The position numbers were made by a program, and so were the translations under genes. Positions 22,790 to 33,749 of a DNA stretch of 64,000 nucleotides are shown here, in pieces (positions within the stretch are counted from its first letter, which is position 1; each line of letters starts with the position of its first letter). The DNA is from Liolophura sinensis (lineage: Eukaryota; Mollusca; Polyplacophora; Chitonida; Chitonidae), in the NCBI RefSeq assembly GCF_032854445.1, contig NC_088305.1, positions 9,181,606 to 9,245,605 of the forward strand. The letters are read 5' to 3'. The notes under the pieces were generated by a model, which worked only from the letters and a program-made list of their open reading frames with translations, was not told where the DNA came from and ran no database searches.

Positions 22790-23455
22790 GTTTTGGATTC
22801 TGCGACGGTATTGCCCCATCTGGGGTTGACGGTCAGACCGATATTAAATTTGAAAGCAAATTAGCATGATTGTTCTACTTATAGGAATAGTAAGGAGTGT
22901 ATCAAGCCGATAATAGGAAATGTAACCACAGACTAAGCCACTGATCATACAACATACCGCTGTAGATCATTGATCGTTATTGGCAAATTATCCAATACCC
23001 GTGAAACTGCCGGTCCAAGTCTGTTCATAATCACAGCACTCCAGTGACTTTCAGAACTCATTCGGCAGAGGCTTGACTTCTTGATATGACTTGTTGGTGA
23101 GTGAGGAGCTACTGGGCAATGCCAGGCATCGTGGTTTGGCTAGACAGACAACAAGATCAATGCCAAACCGTGCCATATAGCTGTGTAATCTGGATCAATT
23201 TTCCCCAACGACGACTCGGCTTAAAATGTGCATATTGGGGTCGCGGGAGACAAGTTGAGGGAAACACAGGAGATATATAAACGCAGTGGTAAGGAATCAA
23301 CAAATTCGACACAAACATTAACCGACATTTCTTAATAACATCTCATAACCATGTGATAACATCTGATATGTAAGATTATAATATTAAGCATGCATTGTAT
23401 AGCTATTATCGATATTCCTGAGTATGGCGTAAAACACGAGTCAAATTAATAAATA
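22790..23455 (-). repeat. Dispersed repeat family B, copy 3 (inverted)
   Basis: Reverse complement of 11130-11815. Runs such as 'ttagcatgattgttctactt' (22860) and 'taatttgccaat' reversed, and 'accgctgtagatcattgatc' are almost exact. At its right end (23412-23455) it holds a SINE1 tail oriented as in copy 2. Confidence 0.85.
23412..23455 (+). mobile_element. SINE1 3' tail fragment
   Basis: 'cctgagtatggcgtaaaaca' followed by an AATAAATAA tail. See B copy 2 for the matching fragment. Confidence 0.7.
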
Positions 23456-23459
23456 ACAT

Positions 23460-24350
23460 CGTTTATTTGTAATGTGAAAATGTCACAAAACAAATTGCTT
23501 AACTTTGGCGGAGAGATTTATATGCTCTACAGTCTTCGTCCGTACTCTAAATTCCACAAATGCGCACAAAAGAAAGGAAGTCTAGACCAGGACGGATTTT
23601 CATAGGTGATTAATATCTTTTAATAAAATTATCTGCACAGGTTAGAGCCCTGTCTTGGTCTTGTATATAAAACACCATTAGAAAAACGATGTCATACACA
23701 TACAGGTACCCTGGACGGAGCAATCTGACGGAGTGTGATGGATCAGTTTGAAGATCATCAACATTTATATTAAACACAGGTTCTGGCCCTTTCATTTCAT
23801 TTCTTATTAGACAACCTGCTGAGTTTGGTGTTTCTTCAGGCCCCCTTTTCCTCTACCCAAATATCCACCGGATTTATGAACCTCTTTTTGTGTGCCAAAG
23901 GTCACAGTACGAAAAACGGACCAATGTTATACCTAACCATACGTCAAGATTGCCTCTGCATTCGGATACATATCTTAATTTGTCTATTTTCATCAGTTAT
24001 TCCATTTTCTTAATTGAGTGAAAGTCACAGGTGGGGTTGTCAATAATAGTCTGTTTGTTACAGCTATCTGTAAGCAGTTATGATGTTTCATACTTCACAA
24101 TAAACCATTCGTATTAAGGGTGTGTTGGACCAGACGGAGTCCGAATGGTTAAGGTGCTTGCCTCCAGTCACAGTATAGACACACGATGCCTGTTAAACGC
24201 GCTTGTGCCTATCAAAATTTGTACAGAAATCAAGAACAACGCCGAGTATCCAGAACATGATTCTAACCAACACGCGGAACAATTTTTTGGCTTAAATAGT
24301 TCCGCACACCAGTGATGAGGCTAAACCTGAAGAAGCCTACCTGCGTCACA
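23460..24350 (-). repeat. Dispersed repeat family E, copy 2 (inverted)
   Basis: Reverse complement of 9296-9850, from 'gtcacaaaacaaattgctta' at the left to 'agaagcctac' at the right. About 300 bases in the middle (23830-24230) have no counterpart in copy 1, so one copy has an insertion or the other a deletion. Confidence 0.75.
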
Positions 24351-25025
24351 TATTATCCAACAGGCAGAAGTACAGTCGCACCACCTTAAATTCGTACCAG
24401 TGTCGTTGGTTCCACGGAAACATAATATCTCTACCGGTATCGTTTGTTATATCCACTGTGAGGTTTGTTGTTGCATGCCCATCTAGATCGCCTTTCATTT
24501 TCCTTGAAATGGTTAACAGGCTAGATCTTTGTAGCTATTAAGCCCTTGACGAATAAGGTCGTATAATGTTAAGAAAAACATATTATCAGGGAAAAACAAA
24601 AACATCATCATAATTGCCCTGATTTAAAAGCACTTCGTCGAGTTTCTCAAAACTATCAGCGATCATACAAAAACCCCTGTGGTCGCTTTTTGGACAATTT
24701 TGCCTAATAAATTGCCATGTCTCCCTGGGGGCTCTCCACGAAGCAGAAGGAGTGCTGGTCTTTTACCAGGCCTGAAAAAGCCCCCATTAAATTAGTATAT
24801 GTCAAATTCCTCTCCACTGATCTAACAGTATTAGACGTCTAGGCATTTCGAAAATTCATCGCAGTTACATCAGTCTATACAACCACTTGTGCCTTTCACA
24901 TTAGTAGATTAACTTACGATTTATGACCTTGTAGTAGGTTTAGCAGCTGTGAATGATGCGAATTTGCCCAAATGTCAGATTTGGCGTGTATACTGAGTAG
25001 TGGCAACTAAATTTAAGATTGGAAT
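24351..25025. other. Unassigned stretch
   Basis: Nothing recognised apart from the weak similarity of 24600-24940 to 17281-17600. Confidence 0.4.
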
Positions 25026-25063
25026 TATTTATTTATTTATTTATTTGATTGGTGTTATACGCC
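25026..25063 (-). mobile_element. SINE1 3' tail fragment fused to SINE2
   Basis: A reversed (ATTT)n tail plus 'gattggtgttatacgcc' ends abruptly at the start of SINE2 sequence. Confidence 0.8.
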
Positions 25064-25265
25064 AAACTCTTTAAAAGAGGAAGTTGTAAATTCCTCGCTT
25101 GGCGTTCAGCATGAAGGGGATAGTGCAACTACTGGTTGATCCGTATCAGTATATTGGCTCAAACGGGGCAGCTTACTTGCCTCCGGTTAGGCGCCTCAGT
25201 GAAGCATCACTAGGTAAAAGAGCGGTGGAAATCTGTCATGCAACAAGGAGGCACATGACATGGTT
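25064..25265 (+). mobile_element. SINE2 fragment, plus strand
   Basis: 'aaaagaggaagttgtaaatt' through 'caacaaggaggcacatgaca'. It lacks the tRNA-like head and the 3' end. The open frame at 25099-25287 is SINE sequence. Confidence 0.88.
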
Positions 25266-25639
25266 GCTGGCAGATGGAACCGATTAAACGACAATACTAT
25301 AGCTTTTCGAGTGCAACAGTGGAATTAATGCGTGTGATTTCAAATCTATTTACAGACAATAATAGATTTATGATATAAGGCTGTTATCTTATCTGAATCA
25401 AAATACCAGGCGTGTAATAAATCATCGTGTTTTAAGATATAACAAATGTCAAAGAGAATTGTAAAGATTGGCTCCACGGTAACTTTCCATTCCACAAAAA
25501 GCGAGAACCATCCGTTGAGACGTAAAGGACGGCTTTGATATAAACGCTATTTTTTGTGTTCTTTTTTCCCCTATTCATCACACATTATGATGGTTTATGA
25601 TCAACAGGAGATTACGGTGTCACTTGCTGTTCTAGTACC

Positions 25640-25800
25640 GTGTCAAGAAGATCAGCATGCCAGCACGGCGGAATGATCCTGAAGCCTCCCATCAATGCGG
25701 CCGCTGGGAACTCAAGTCTCTGCCCAGTTTCCTCCCACCATAATATTGGCCGCCGTCAAATAAGTGAAATAGTCTTGAGTACGGCGTAAAACACCAATAA
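25640..25800 (+). mobile_element. SINE1 copy with internal deletion
   Basis: Worn head ('gccagcacggcggaatgatc'), then a jump from 'gggaactcaagtc' straight to 'tctgcccagtttcctcccac', skipping the central domain, then the 3' domain and tail. Confidence 0.88.
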
Positions 25801-26072
25801 AATTTATTTATCTATTTATTTGGTTTGTGTTTTACGCCGTACTCAAGAATATTTCACTTATACGACGGCGGCCAGCATTATGGTGGGTGGAAACCGGGCA
25901 GAGCCCGGGGAAACCCACGACCATCCGCAGGTTGCTGCCAGATCTTCCCACGTATGGCCGGAGGGGAAGACAGCATGAGCTGGGCTTGAACTCACAGCGA
26001 CCACATTGGTGAGAGACTTCTGAGTCATTACGCTGCGACAGCGCGCTAACCAACTGAGCCACGGAGGCCCCT
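25801..26072 (-). mobile_element. SINE1 copy, full length, minus strand
   Basis: Tail-to-tail with the preceding plus-strand copy: both AT-rich tails meet at about 25800. Well preserved, with head ending 'gccacggaggcccc'. The plus- and minus-strand open frames here are translated SINE. Confidence 0.93.
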
Positions 26073-26519
26073 CTCAAAAAAAAAAAAGAAAAATAGATCA
26101 TATCCTATGGCTGAATGGCATCGAGTGTGATGTTTTAAACCATAACGCGCCTATTTTGTTGGTCGATTGTGAAGGTGAAAGCACAGAGAGCGAAAACTAA
26201 GCGTAATTTAATGTCGACAGTGTGATTTTTGGGCAAATGGCAACACGTTATCGATTAAATTCGGCCTCTTGTCACCTTTCCTCTGTAATTCTAACTGTTT
26301 ATTTAAGTGCTTAGATAGTTACAAGTTACCACAACCCCAATAAGCATACTGGCTTAGACAGAATTGGATTACAAACGGCAGTGATGTGAACTGCAATATA
26401 CTAGACGTAGACTTAGAATTTTCTTTTTTAAGGGATTATCTTATTTTTTTTAGATGTGTCAGATATATTGATCATGGTCCTGAACAGCATCACTTTATGT
26501 CAGTGTCCTTAAAGTTTAT

Positions 26520-26592
26520 CTCCAATGCGCTCGCTGTCAGTTCAAGTCCAGCTCATGCTGGCTTCCTGCTCGGCCAAACGTGGGAATGTCTG
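26520..26592 (+). mobile_element. SINE1 fragment, B-box region
   Basis: 'gttcaagtccagctcatgct' with 'ggcttcctgctcggcc' and 'cgtgggaatgtctg'; both ends missing. Confidence 0.8.
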
Positions 26593-26659
26593 TAAACTAA
26601 CTCTTGTGGGGGAATAAGTAATTTTATAGACAGTCAACTTCTTAACTATATAAAGAAAT

Positions 26660-26800
26660 GACTGTAAATGTTAATGTGACCGGAGGACCAGGTGGGGATT
26701 TGAACCGGCGATCTCTCAGTTAGGAGTCCAAGCTTCTATCACTAGACTAAAGGCAAATTCCCTCCAAATAAGCGCTTATATATCACCCTGTTACATTCAC
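26660..26800 (-). mobile_element. Third tRNA-headed repeat, minus strand
   Basis: In reverse complement the sequence has 'ctttagtctagtgatagaag' (A-box-like) and 'gccggttcaaatcccc' (B-box-like), a tRNA-like fold without a clean acceptor stem. It reappears at 27150-27265 (same strand) and at about 32235-32340 (opposite strand), so it is a SINE-type repeat rather than a tRNA gene. Confidence 0.65.
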
Positions 26801-26817
26801 TTTTAGTTTTCCAAGTC

Positions 26818-27067
26818 CCGTTCGGGACCGGTAGATCCAGGATCAATCCTTGATCGAGTCACACCTAAGACTTTAAAAGAGGGCCGTGGGACGGCTTATT
26901 TGCCTTCGGTAAGTCGTCTCAGTGAAGCAGCACTAAATAAAAGAGCGGTGGAAATCCGTCCTGCAACAAGGAGGCACATTACACGTACATGCACCCTAAG
27001 GATTCCTTCGTCGTCAAATGACTGAAATATTGTTGAGTACGACGTTAAACCCCAAGCACTCACTCAC
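26818..27067 (+). mobile_element. SINE2 copy, plus strand, with target-site duplication
   Basis: Starts with the tRNA-like head ('ccgttcgggaccggtagatc') and ends in 'gcactcactcac'. Direct repeats 'tccaagtc' flank it at about 26810-26817 and 27068-27075. A middle segment is deleted compared with 59735-60080. Confidence 0.9.
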
Positions 27068-27149
27068 TCCAAGTCACGGCCTCGTGACTACCCAGGAAAT
27101 GAGAGTCGAACACACACAGGGTCCACCAAAGCATCACGGGTGCATATAA

Positions 27150-27265
27150 GCCACTCCTGAGCCAGCGATCTCTGTGTTATGAGTCAACGCTTCTACAACT
27201 AGACTAAGGGGAAATTCTCTGCAGCCAGAAGGTAGATAGCGCTTATATATCACCCTGTTACAATA
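27150..27265 (-). mobile_element. Third tRNA-headed repeat, second copy
   Basis: Repeats 26690-26800 after the SINE2 insertion: 'gcgatctct', 'cttctacaactagactaa', 'ggaaattc', 'agcgcttatatatcaccctg'. The two copies look like a local duplication. Confidence 0.7.
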
Positions 27266-27943
27266 GATTCCGAGAAATGCCGGTTCTTCATGTTTCTGAA
27301 ATCAGTAAAAGTCGATGCATCCCCACCTCCTGCAAAGAGAATAGCAAATGCTGACAACATATTTCGTAAATGTGCCGTAAGTCGATCCATAAGGTTTGTC
27401 ATCAGTTGGATGTAGTTAGCTATTGCATGTGTTAGAGAGGACAAAATAACAAACAACCCATAGTAAGGATCTATATTACAGTATTATTTCACCAGTTTGT
27501 TGTAATTTGGTCACAGCTGTCTTTGATATTACATGTACTTATATTATCCAGCACTGAGCTTATACATGCATATCTGTAAATAAGTTCACAACTTAATCAA
27601 CTCTAATCAAACTTTGTTGAGTTTTCAAATTTATATTTACAAAATGTAATATGAGCTTTACTTTTAACGTTATATTAAAGGCGGACTGTCAGCTTAAAAT
27701 TGCAAGTCCTGCAGCAACTCCACAACATCAGACAACAATGAGCATATAATTCACCAAATATCACCAAATATCACCAAATAATCACCAAATAAGATAATCT
27801 TACCCCTGGACAGGCAAGGCTTTAATGAGTGTTTAATTTTACGTTTCCTTTATTATCCTTTTTACTTTCACGCTTAAGAAAAACAGTTTATGACACTCCT
27901 AACACCATATGCACGCTGGTTGTTCAACGACAAAGTAGGAGTC
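27266..27943. other. Unassigned stretch
   Basis: Contains a short repeat 'atcaccaaat' in four tandem copies at about 27751-27790. The minus-strand 68-codon frame at 27250-27456 has no recognised domain. Confidence 0.4.
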
Positions 27944-28071
27944 TCATTTGTTGCTGGCAAAGAGGTACAAAATCTGTTCCAATGAAGTAAGGAATTTTTG
28001 ATTTCCATGAACTGTTAAATGAACGCCGTTATCCATCGGACAACTTGATAAGTTTGCTTCCATGTAATTAT
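27944..28071 (-). pseudogene. SGNH-hydrolase-like C-terminal tail of a YR retroelement (tentative)
   Basis: Read on the minus strand this gives a short open segment with DNGVHLT, a Gly-Asn-Gln stretch, then a Leu-rich helix and a stop at 27944-27946. The D-x-x-x-H pattern and what follows resemble the last conserved block of SGNH/GDSL-type hydrolases. Such domains have been reported in some tyrosine-recombinase retroelements. It lies on the same strand and downstream of the gag-RT remnant at 28192-29416, with a SINE1 between, so I infer both belong to one element with RT core, RNase H and recombinase deleted. Length is only about 40 residues, so this may be chance. Confidence 0.4.
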
Positions 28072-28075
28072 ATTT

Positions 28076-28191
28076 TACGGTTTCCTCCCACCATAATGCT
28101 GGCCACCGTCATATAAGTGAAATATTCTTGAGACTGCGTAAAACACCAATCGAATAAATAAATAAATAAATAAATAAATAAGACCTCCTGG
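28076..28191 (+). mobile_element. SINE1, 5'-truncated, inside YR retroelement
   Basis: Starts at 'tttcctcccaccataatgct' and ends in seven AAAT/AATA units. It marks the break in the RT sequence on the minus strand. No clear target duplication, so a deletion probably accompanied or followed insertion. Confidence 0.92.
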
Positions 28192-29416
28192 GAAAAGATC
28201 AGCTATCATATGAACTACTGTGTCAAAGGAGGTGTAATTTACAGCGCGATTAACTGGATCAGTTTGATTATTCACACTATTGCCATTTGGGTGAGCAAGA
28301 TGAGTAAAAAGTCTCAACCCTTCGTTTGCCTTTGGAACAATACCTATAGGGGAAACCCTCAAATGGTCGATGGGCAGGTGTGAAAATGGACCAGAAATGC
28401 GACCTAATTCGATTTCTTTATATACTTTATCCTTGGTTTCGACTGCATGCTCTGATGCACTGGTAAGATTTGTACAATCTGTTTGTTGTTGGAGTTCGGT
28501 GTAACAGGAATGAAGACCATCTGTGAGTAATTTGGCTGTCTCCTCATCTGGATACCCTTTAAGTATCTATCTAAAACTTCTGGCTTGACTGGAGTTTTCC
28601 CATGACCCCATAGTTGAATATCTGTTGAGGCGCGGAAGGAAGTGGTATGGATGTCTTGGTTCACCAAAACCTGGCCTGGGATATGAAGAAATGCTTGGTT
28701 GGGGCGAAAATTGGCTGGAGATTGCTTGTTGGGTAGCAACTTTGTGCATTGTGTACACGGACATGGGGTGGTCAAAGTTACAACGCATACACAGATGGAA
28801 GTAGCTGCACTGCTGCTTAAAGCACGAGCAAAATTTAAGATATAATGCGTATTATTTCGCCGATGTTTGAGGAGACATATTAGGCGTTACTTTAACCGCT
28901 GATGGTTCCATATACAAGAGCCACAACTCTGAATCAATTTGGACGAAAGAACTAGTCAGATCTGCTCCTTTTCGCAGCCTGTATTTGGGATCATATTCCT
29001 TTCACTATTTGCACCCCTCTCATTTACTTAAGCATACCCCAAGCTTCGATAGACTGTGCTTCAACGAAAATGTTCATGGAAATTAAAAATGCCTCAATCC
29101 ATTTATCAAAACTGTCAATTTTCTAGGGATTTATTTCTTTTGAAATAATTTCACCTGCTTCATTTAACGAGAGTCTTTTTTATCGCATTTGATATCTGGG
29201 CAGAAAGCTAACAATGTTACCAAATCAACATACTGGCCCTCGATGATTTTTTGTCTGATTTGTGCTGAAACATGCATGATTATGTCGGGAGCTCCAGTCG
29301 GAATTACTGGCACCGAAGGTTCCTAGAATAAATTGGTTGTGTTGAGGTTCCTGATAAGTTACCAGTGGATCTCTGGAAAAACACGGTGACCTTAGTTTTG
29401 TTTTTCGTTTGGGCAT
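28192..29416 (-). pseudogene. DIRS/Ngaro-type retroelement: gag zinc finger and N-terminal RT
   Basis: On the minus strand a Met at 29416 (MPKRKTKL) opens a gag-like region with several stops: the conserved SFDKWIEAFLISM block lies near 29080, and a Cys/His cluster (CSCFKQQC, FHLC, CNFDHP) at about 28770-28830 looks like the zinc finger typical of tyrosine-recombinase element Gag. RT then begins: VLDRYLKG near 28565, and after a frameshift at about 28560 the residues YPDEETAKLL, then ELGRISGPF and SPIGIVPKA near 28350, and YTSFD near 28215. It ends at a SINE1 at 28191. Stops and the frameshift make it inactive. The clade within YR elements cannot be set without the recombinase. Confidence 0.75.
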
Positions 29417-29431
29417 GATACATGTAATAAT

Positions 29432-29592
<161 letters not shown>

Positions 29593-29595
<3 letters not shown>

Positions 29596-30059
29596 ACTGT
29601 GAGGAAAAGCAAAAGGTTGTTGTTGCTGCCAACAGCACATGGCAAAGTGCAGTCCACCTAATGACAATCTTCAACGATGCAGCTAAACGAAGCGTAAAAA
29701 TGTACTTGTACACAAATTGGATAAAAAGCATAAAGGTAACATTGACAGTCAATTTTTACATTTTAAAACTAACAACATGGATCAGATTTTGTGAATGACA
29801 AAATAATTTACACCTAGCATCCCATGAATGTATTAACATGAAAAGGAAGTTAGAAACACTAACAACCTGTAAAGAGTTGCTTTAACTCATTGAGAGGTAA
29901 GTCCTAAAAAGGGACACAATTCAAACTAAAGGGGAGTAATTCAAATTAAAGGAAGGGGATGCAAATGTAAATTATCTCCCTTCGATAACACCACCGGTTC
30001 GATAATGGAACGGTTGATTTAATATTATAGGAAAAATATAGTGACAGTATATATCTATA
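29593..30059. other. Unassigned stretch
   Basis: No gene recognised. It may hold the 5' end of the YR element (minus strand), but no terminal repeat is visible. Confidence 0.35.
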
Positions 30060-30200
30060 TATATACCCCTTTGTTATTATTTCGGACGTGTTTTCATTGT
30101 ATAAACACGATGCTTTACGCATCACACTGTTATCATGTCGATTTTTTTCCGGCATTAATCATAAGATCCTTTAGAGAATGAATATTTCCTTCCTATGCAA
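30060..30200 (+). repeat. Dispersed repeat family H, copy 1
   Basis: 'ttattatttcggac', 'gcatcacactgttatc', 'ggcattaatcataag' recur in order at 34885-35050. Confidence 0.55.
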
Positions 30201-30734
30201 ATAGGGCAGAAAAGACCCAAAATAACCTTCATAAAGCAGGAAGAATACACATAGATAAATGTGAATATATGATCATTCGGAAAAATTCTTTTTTTAGGCT
30301 TTCGAAGATATCATAGTTTATGGCACCAACAGACATAAAAAAGTGCAAATGTGTGCGCTTGCAAACATGTACAATTCTTGAATATGGTGTCGCGTTGCAT
30401 GCATGCTACTGTACATCTATGACCAATCCAAAATGCCTTCTACTAAATACGCTTCTCTTCAAGAAATTGAGATTCTTTCTTTTGCTAAAGTATATCCTGT
30501 GATATGTCATTGGAGTCGAATAATTCGCTTTCCGTGTTTGATCTTTTTAGCACACCTGTTCAGAGGGAACATGACAGAGGTGGGTAAAGCCCATCGGTCA
30601 ATTGGTAACCTGTTCCCAGATGTAGGTATCAATACTTGGTCAGCAGAGTCAGTAGATGTATATATGTGTAGATATACCGTGTTTTTATACCGTATGACAG
30701 GGCGAGTGAGTGCGGTCAAAGTGCTGTCACCACC
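30201..30734. other. Unassigned stretch
   Basis: The 165-codon frame at 30403-30900 covers it and continues into SINE-like sequence; I recognise no domain. Nothing else seen. Confidence 0.35.
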
Positions 30735-30895
30735 CAAGTGTCATGCCACAGACTCCAGATATGACACCCAACCCAGTCACATTATACTGACGCCTAGCCA
30801 ATCAGTCCAGTTGAATTGCTCTCACATCTCATTGTTGAGCACCAAGCAAGGCAGCAAAAAGTACCATTTTAAGCTGCCAGGTGTACAACAGCTCT
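30735..30895 (-). mobile_element. SINE2-related repeat (V-like middle domain), minus strand
   Basis: 'gacacccaacccagtcacat', 'tatactgacgcctagccaa' and 'gagcaccaagcaaggcagca' belong to a SINE type whose other copies are at 34370 and 37750, related in layout to SINE2 (tRNA-like head to the right on this strand). Confidence 0.65.
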
Positions 30896-31729
30896 CATAA
30901 ATCTAAACCACAAGAGATAACCCTGACTCAAACGTCACTAAAGTGTAAGGAGCATTTCAGGGAGTCACAAACGCTGTCGTAGTGTTTGACGAGTGGTAGG
31001 CTTGTTTTGTTTTACGAATGTGTCTAAAGAATCCCTGCTTCTTCCTGCTCTGTATGAAGCGGATGGAATACTCTTCCTGTACCGGAACTGAAAAAGACAT
31101 GGAACTAATTTCTGTCAAGTATCTTTTCATTGTTCTAACCAAATTAGATGTCTAATTCCATAATTTTTTGTTTGACGTCGAAAATCCAAATTTGCTACAT
31201 CCGTCTGTTTAACTTGTATAAATTAAATTAAACAGTGTTAGCTTAGCATTTATGAGTTACGACATCGCCGTGTTCACAATATTAAATCTGTCTTAGCGAC
31301 TCCTTGAATTCGACGATTATTGGAATGAAAAAAGGTCAAGTCTATTTCATTATCCGTATTCAGAGGCTGTCTTTTGTCAATTGCTAGAAAAATGCTACAA
31401 TCGTTCAAACTTGCGCTGTTGCTTCAGTTGTTAAGTGTCCCTAAAGAAAGGCAATTTTTTGCAGGGAGCGTGATTGATTTTACAGACAGTTGAATATATA
31501 GTAAACTGGCTAAAAGAAATAGAGCCTAGTTTGCCCATCGCAAAGGCAGAAGTGAGCAATAGAGCAAACACACCTGAGTTGTTTAGGCGGGGAAGGCTTT
31601 CCCATTACACATGCCTGCCACAATGTTCAATAAATTCCAGTCACTTTAAGGTAATTGCCATCCAGGTAATTTGGACTCCTCGCGCTCATGAAGGACATAT
31701 CTAGCCGATAATAGTATTACGACGTCATT
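30896..31729. other. Unassigned stretch
   Basis: No gene or repeat recognised; minus-strand frame 30957-31142 shows no domain. Confidence 0.35.
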
Positions 31730-32895
31730 GCCACTTTTCGCCTGCAACTGAAGGATTAATGTCTGTATTTGGCAACCATTTACAGACAATACCGGATGTG
31801 TAATATTGGGCTGTTACGTTATCTGATTCACTTTGAGTAGATAATAAAAGTGCTAAGCGTAACATATGGTCACGCTTTAAATAGTTATTCCGACAAGACA
31901 AAAAAAAAACACACACAAGGAAAGTACATGTATGTTCGTGTAAGGGATCTAACACGAGTAGCGGATGTTTCGTGGTAATGACGTTGTAGTATAGTGAGTC
32001 CGAATTGAGAACGATGTAAATGGAGAGGGCATTATTATGTGTATTAACATGAAGGCCCAAACAAACGACTGAGGAACAAGTCAGAAAATGAGATCAATAA
32101 AATGTATGTTTTGTTTTTTCAATTTTTGTGCTATAGAGTTGAAATTAAAGTCTATCATCCGTTTTGCTGCATGGAAACCTTGAATCGTTTTACCCAAATG
32201 TATCGCTACATCGCTAAAATGTAACAATTTTCTACGTCTGGGCTGGAGGGAATTTCACTTCATTCTAGTGGTAGAAGTGTGCAGTACAAATCCTGAGATC
32301 GCTAGTTCTAGTCCCCAGCTTGTGAACCCCGTTACACAAAGAAGAAGCCATGTAATGAAATAAAAACTGGTCACCCATTTCGAAAACAGCGCACAAACGC
32401 CAAAAAGCTGATGATGAACAGATTGCTTTTTGAAGAACCATTACAAAGACGACAGATATAACAACACACAGTATACGTATTTCCCTGTCAGTACATTATA
32501 ACAACATTGCTCCCTCGATGAACAATACTGTGTTTAAAAAGAAAAATATCGGGTTTTTAGGTTGTATTTGAATCTTCTCAACAAATTTTTCAAAGATAAG
32601 GCAGATTCCTCTGGGAGCTGTGAAGACTGGCTCTTGGCCGAGTTACCTTTTTACAAAAATTGAATGCAATCTCCCGGGACTTATAATACAGTTTGTGCAG
32701 TGAGACACTATTTTTTTCTTCTTTTTCCCCTATTCATCACACATTGTGATGGTTTATGATCACCTGTAGTCAATTGTTATTCGAGTGCTGTTATTTCATC
32801 ACACGGGTGATATTCCTATAGTTCATTTTATAGACACGAAGTGTTATGCTTTAAACGACAACGCATTTTATTGGTTGATTGAGAGTCGGAGCACT
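31730..32895 (+). repeat. Dispersed repeat family D, copy 3 (most complete)
   Basis: Contains all blocks seen separately in D copies 1 (18658-19200) and 2 (25290-26260), in the order 31770-31830, 31960-32060, 32450-32590, 32610-32890. This makes it the best guide to the family. It ends abruptly at 32895 where RT-like sequence starts. A third-type tRNA-headed repeat lies at about 32235-32340. Confidence 0.65.
32235..32345 (+). mobile_element. Third tRNA-headed repeat, plus strand
   Basis: 'ggagggaatttcacttcatt', 'ctagtggtagaag' (A-box-like) and 'gatcgctagttctagtcccc' (B-box-like) match the reverse complement of 26690-26770. Confidence 0.6.
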
Positions 32896-32896
32896 T

Positions 32897-33365
32897 AGCG
32901 GTATATTGATGATCTGCTAGCTTTATGCAATCCGTATACACAGAAAAGCATTTGAAAGATATATATCCACCTTCGCTGGGCCTGACGGAAACAGCAGACT
33001 CTCCAGATGGTATATCTTTTGAGAACTGCATTTTGTACAAAGACCCAAAACACATATCCTCCTCTCGCAAACTTTACGACCAGAGGATAGTTTTATTTTT
33101 GACATGACAAGTTATCCTTCATGAACAGCAATTTACCCCAAGGTTCTGCATATGGCGTATACAATACCTCCCCTGTGGCATTTGTTAGAGCCTGCGTGTT
33201 GTGTGACGATTTAAATCGACTTCACAAGTTGTTACTTCAGAAACTCTATATCATTGTTATTCCATCGAGCGTCTTAATTCTAGGTTTCTCAAGTTTCACT
33301 ATTAATGATTATAATTCTCTTGGAAGTAAATATGGACAGAGGGTCCAGAATTCTAACGATCTGCT
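32897..33365 (+). pseudogene. Reverse transcriptase fragment with YIDD motif
   Basis: Starting at 32899 the translation gives RYIDDLLAL, with the YIDD palm motif at 32902-32913. The reading then shifts to frame 32925 (DIYPPSLGLTETADS, then KLYDQR) and again to frame 33121 (LPQGSAYGVY, then FVRACV, CDDLNRL, and SKYGQ). Order and spacing fit the palm-to-thumb part of an RT family I know from cnidarian and lophotrochozoan genomes, but I cannot name the clade. At least two frameshifts and stops inactivate it. The fragment begins at once after repeat D. Confidence 0.65.
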
Positions 33366-33749
33366 CATGATGGAGTCCCATTTTGCCTAAGGCTAGTGAA
33401 TGTTTATTCACCGTGCTGGAGTTAGATTTTCACATTGAATATATGATATATATATAGTTGCAATCAAAGCGCATCCACATTCATTCGCCAAGAACATTCC
33501 TTTTCAAAATTGTTAAAAACCGATGACTGCTTCTCTTTTATGATTCCACTCATAAACCGGATAGAGGTCATAGAAGTGAAAAATTCTTGAGTGCTTTATT
33601 AAACGGAATAGACGTAAATAGATTTGACAAACAAAAAAGGTGGAAAACTGACAATATAAGACATACACTTACCCTTATAATTTAAAAAATGAGAACTGTT
33701 TTTCTTAAGGGGCTATTTCATATTTCTACTTTATAACGACATCAAGGGC
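33366..33749. other. Unassigned stretch
   Basis: AT-rich; no gene or repeat recognised. Confidence 0.35.

Larger units (their letters stand above)
25290..26260 (+). repeat. Dispersed repeat family D, copy 2, split by SINEs
   Basis: Left part (25310-25640) matches 31770-31830 and 32610-32790, including 'cccctattcatcacacatta' and 'gatggtttatgatca'. Right part (26100-26200) matches 32835-32895 ('gttttaaac'/'gctttaaac', 'ttggtcgattg'/'ttggttgattg'). Two opposite SINE1 copies (25640-26072) sit between them. Confidence 0.7.

Noticed and set aside
26660-26800. Possible tRNA gene on the minus strand
   Set aside because: The tRNA-like segment recurs at 27150 and 32235 with flanking repeat sequence and lacks a good acceptor stem, so it is a SINE-type head.
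30403-30900. 165-codon plus-strand frame as a gene
   Set aside because: The last third is SINE sequence and the rest shows no domain; likely chance.
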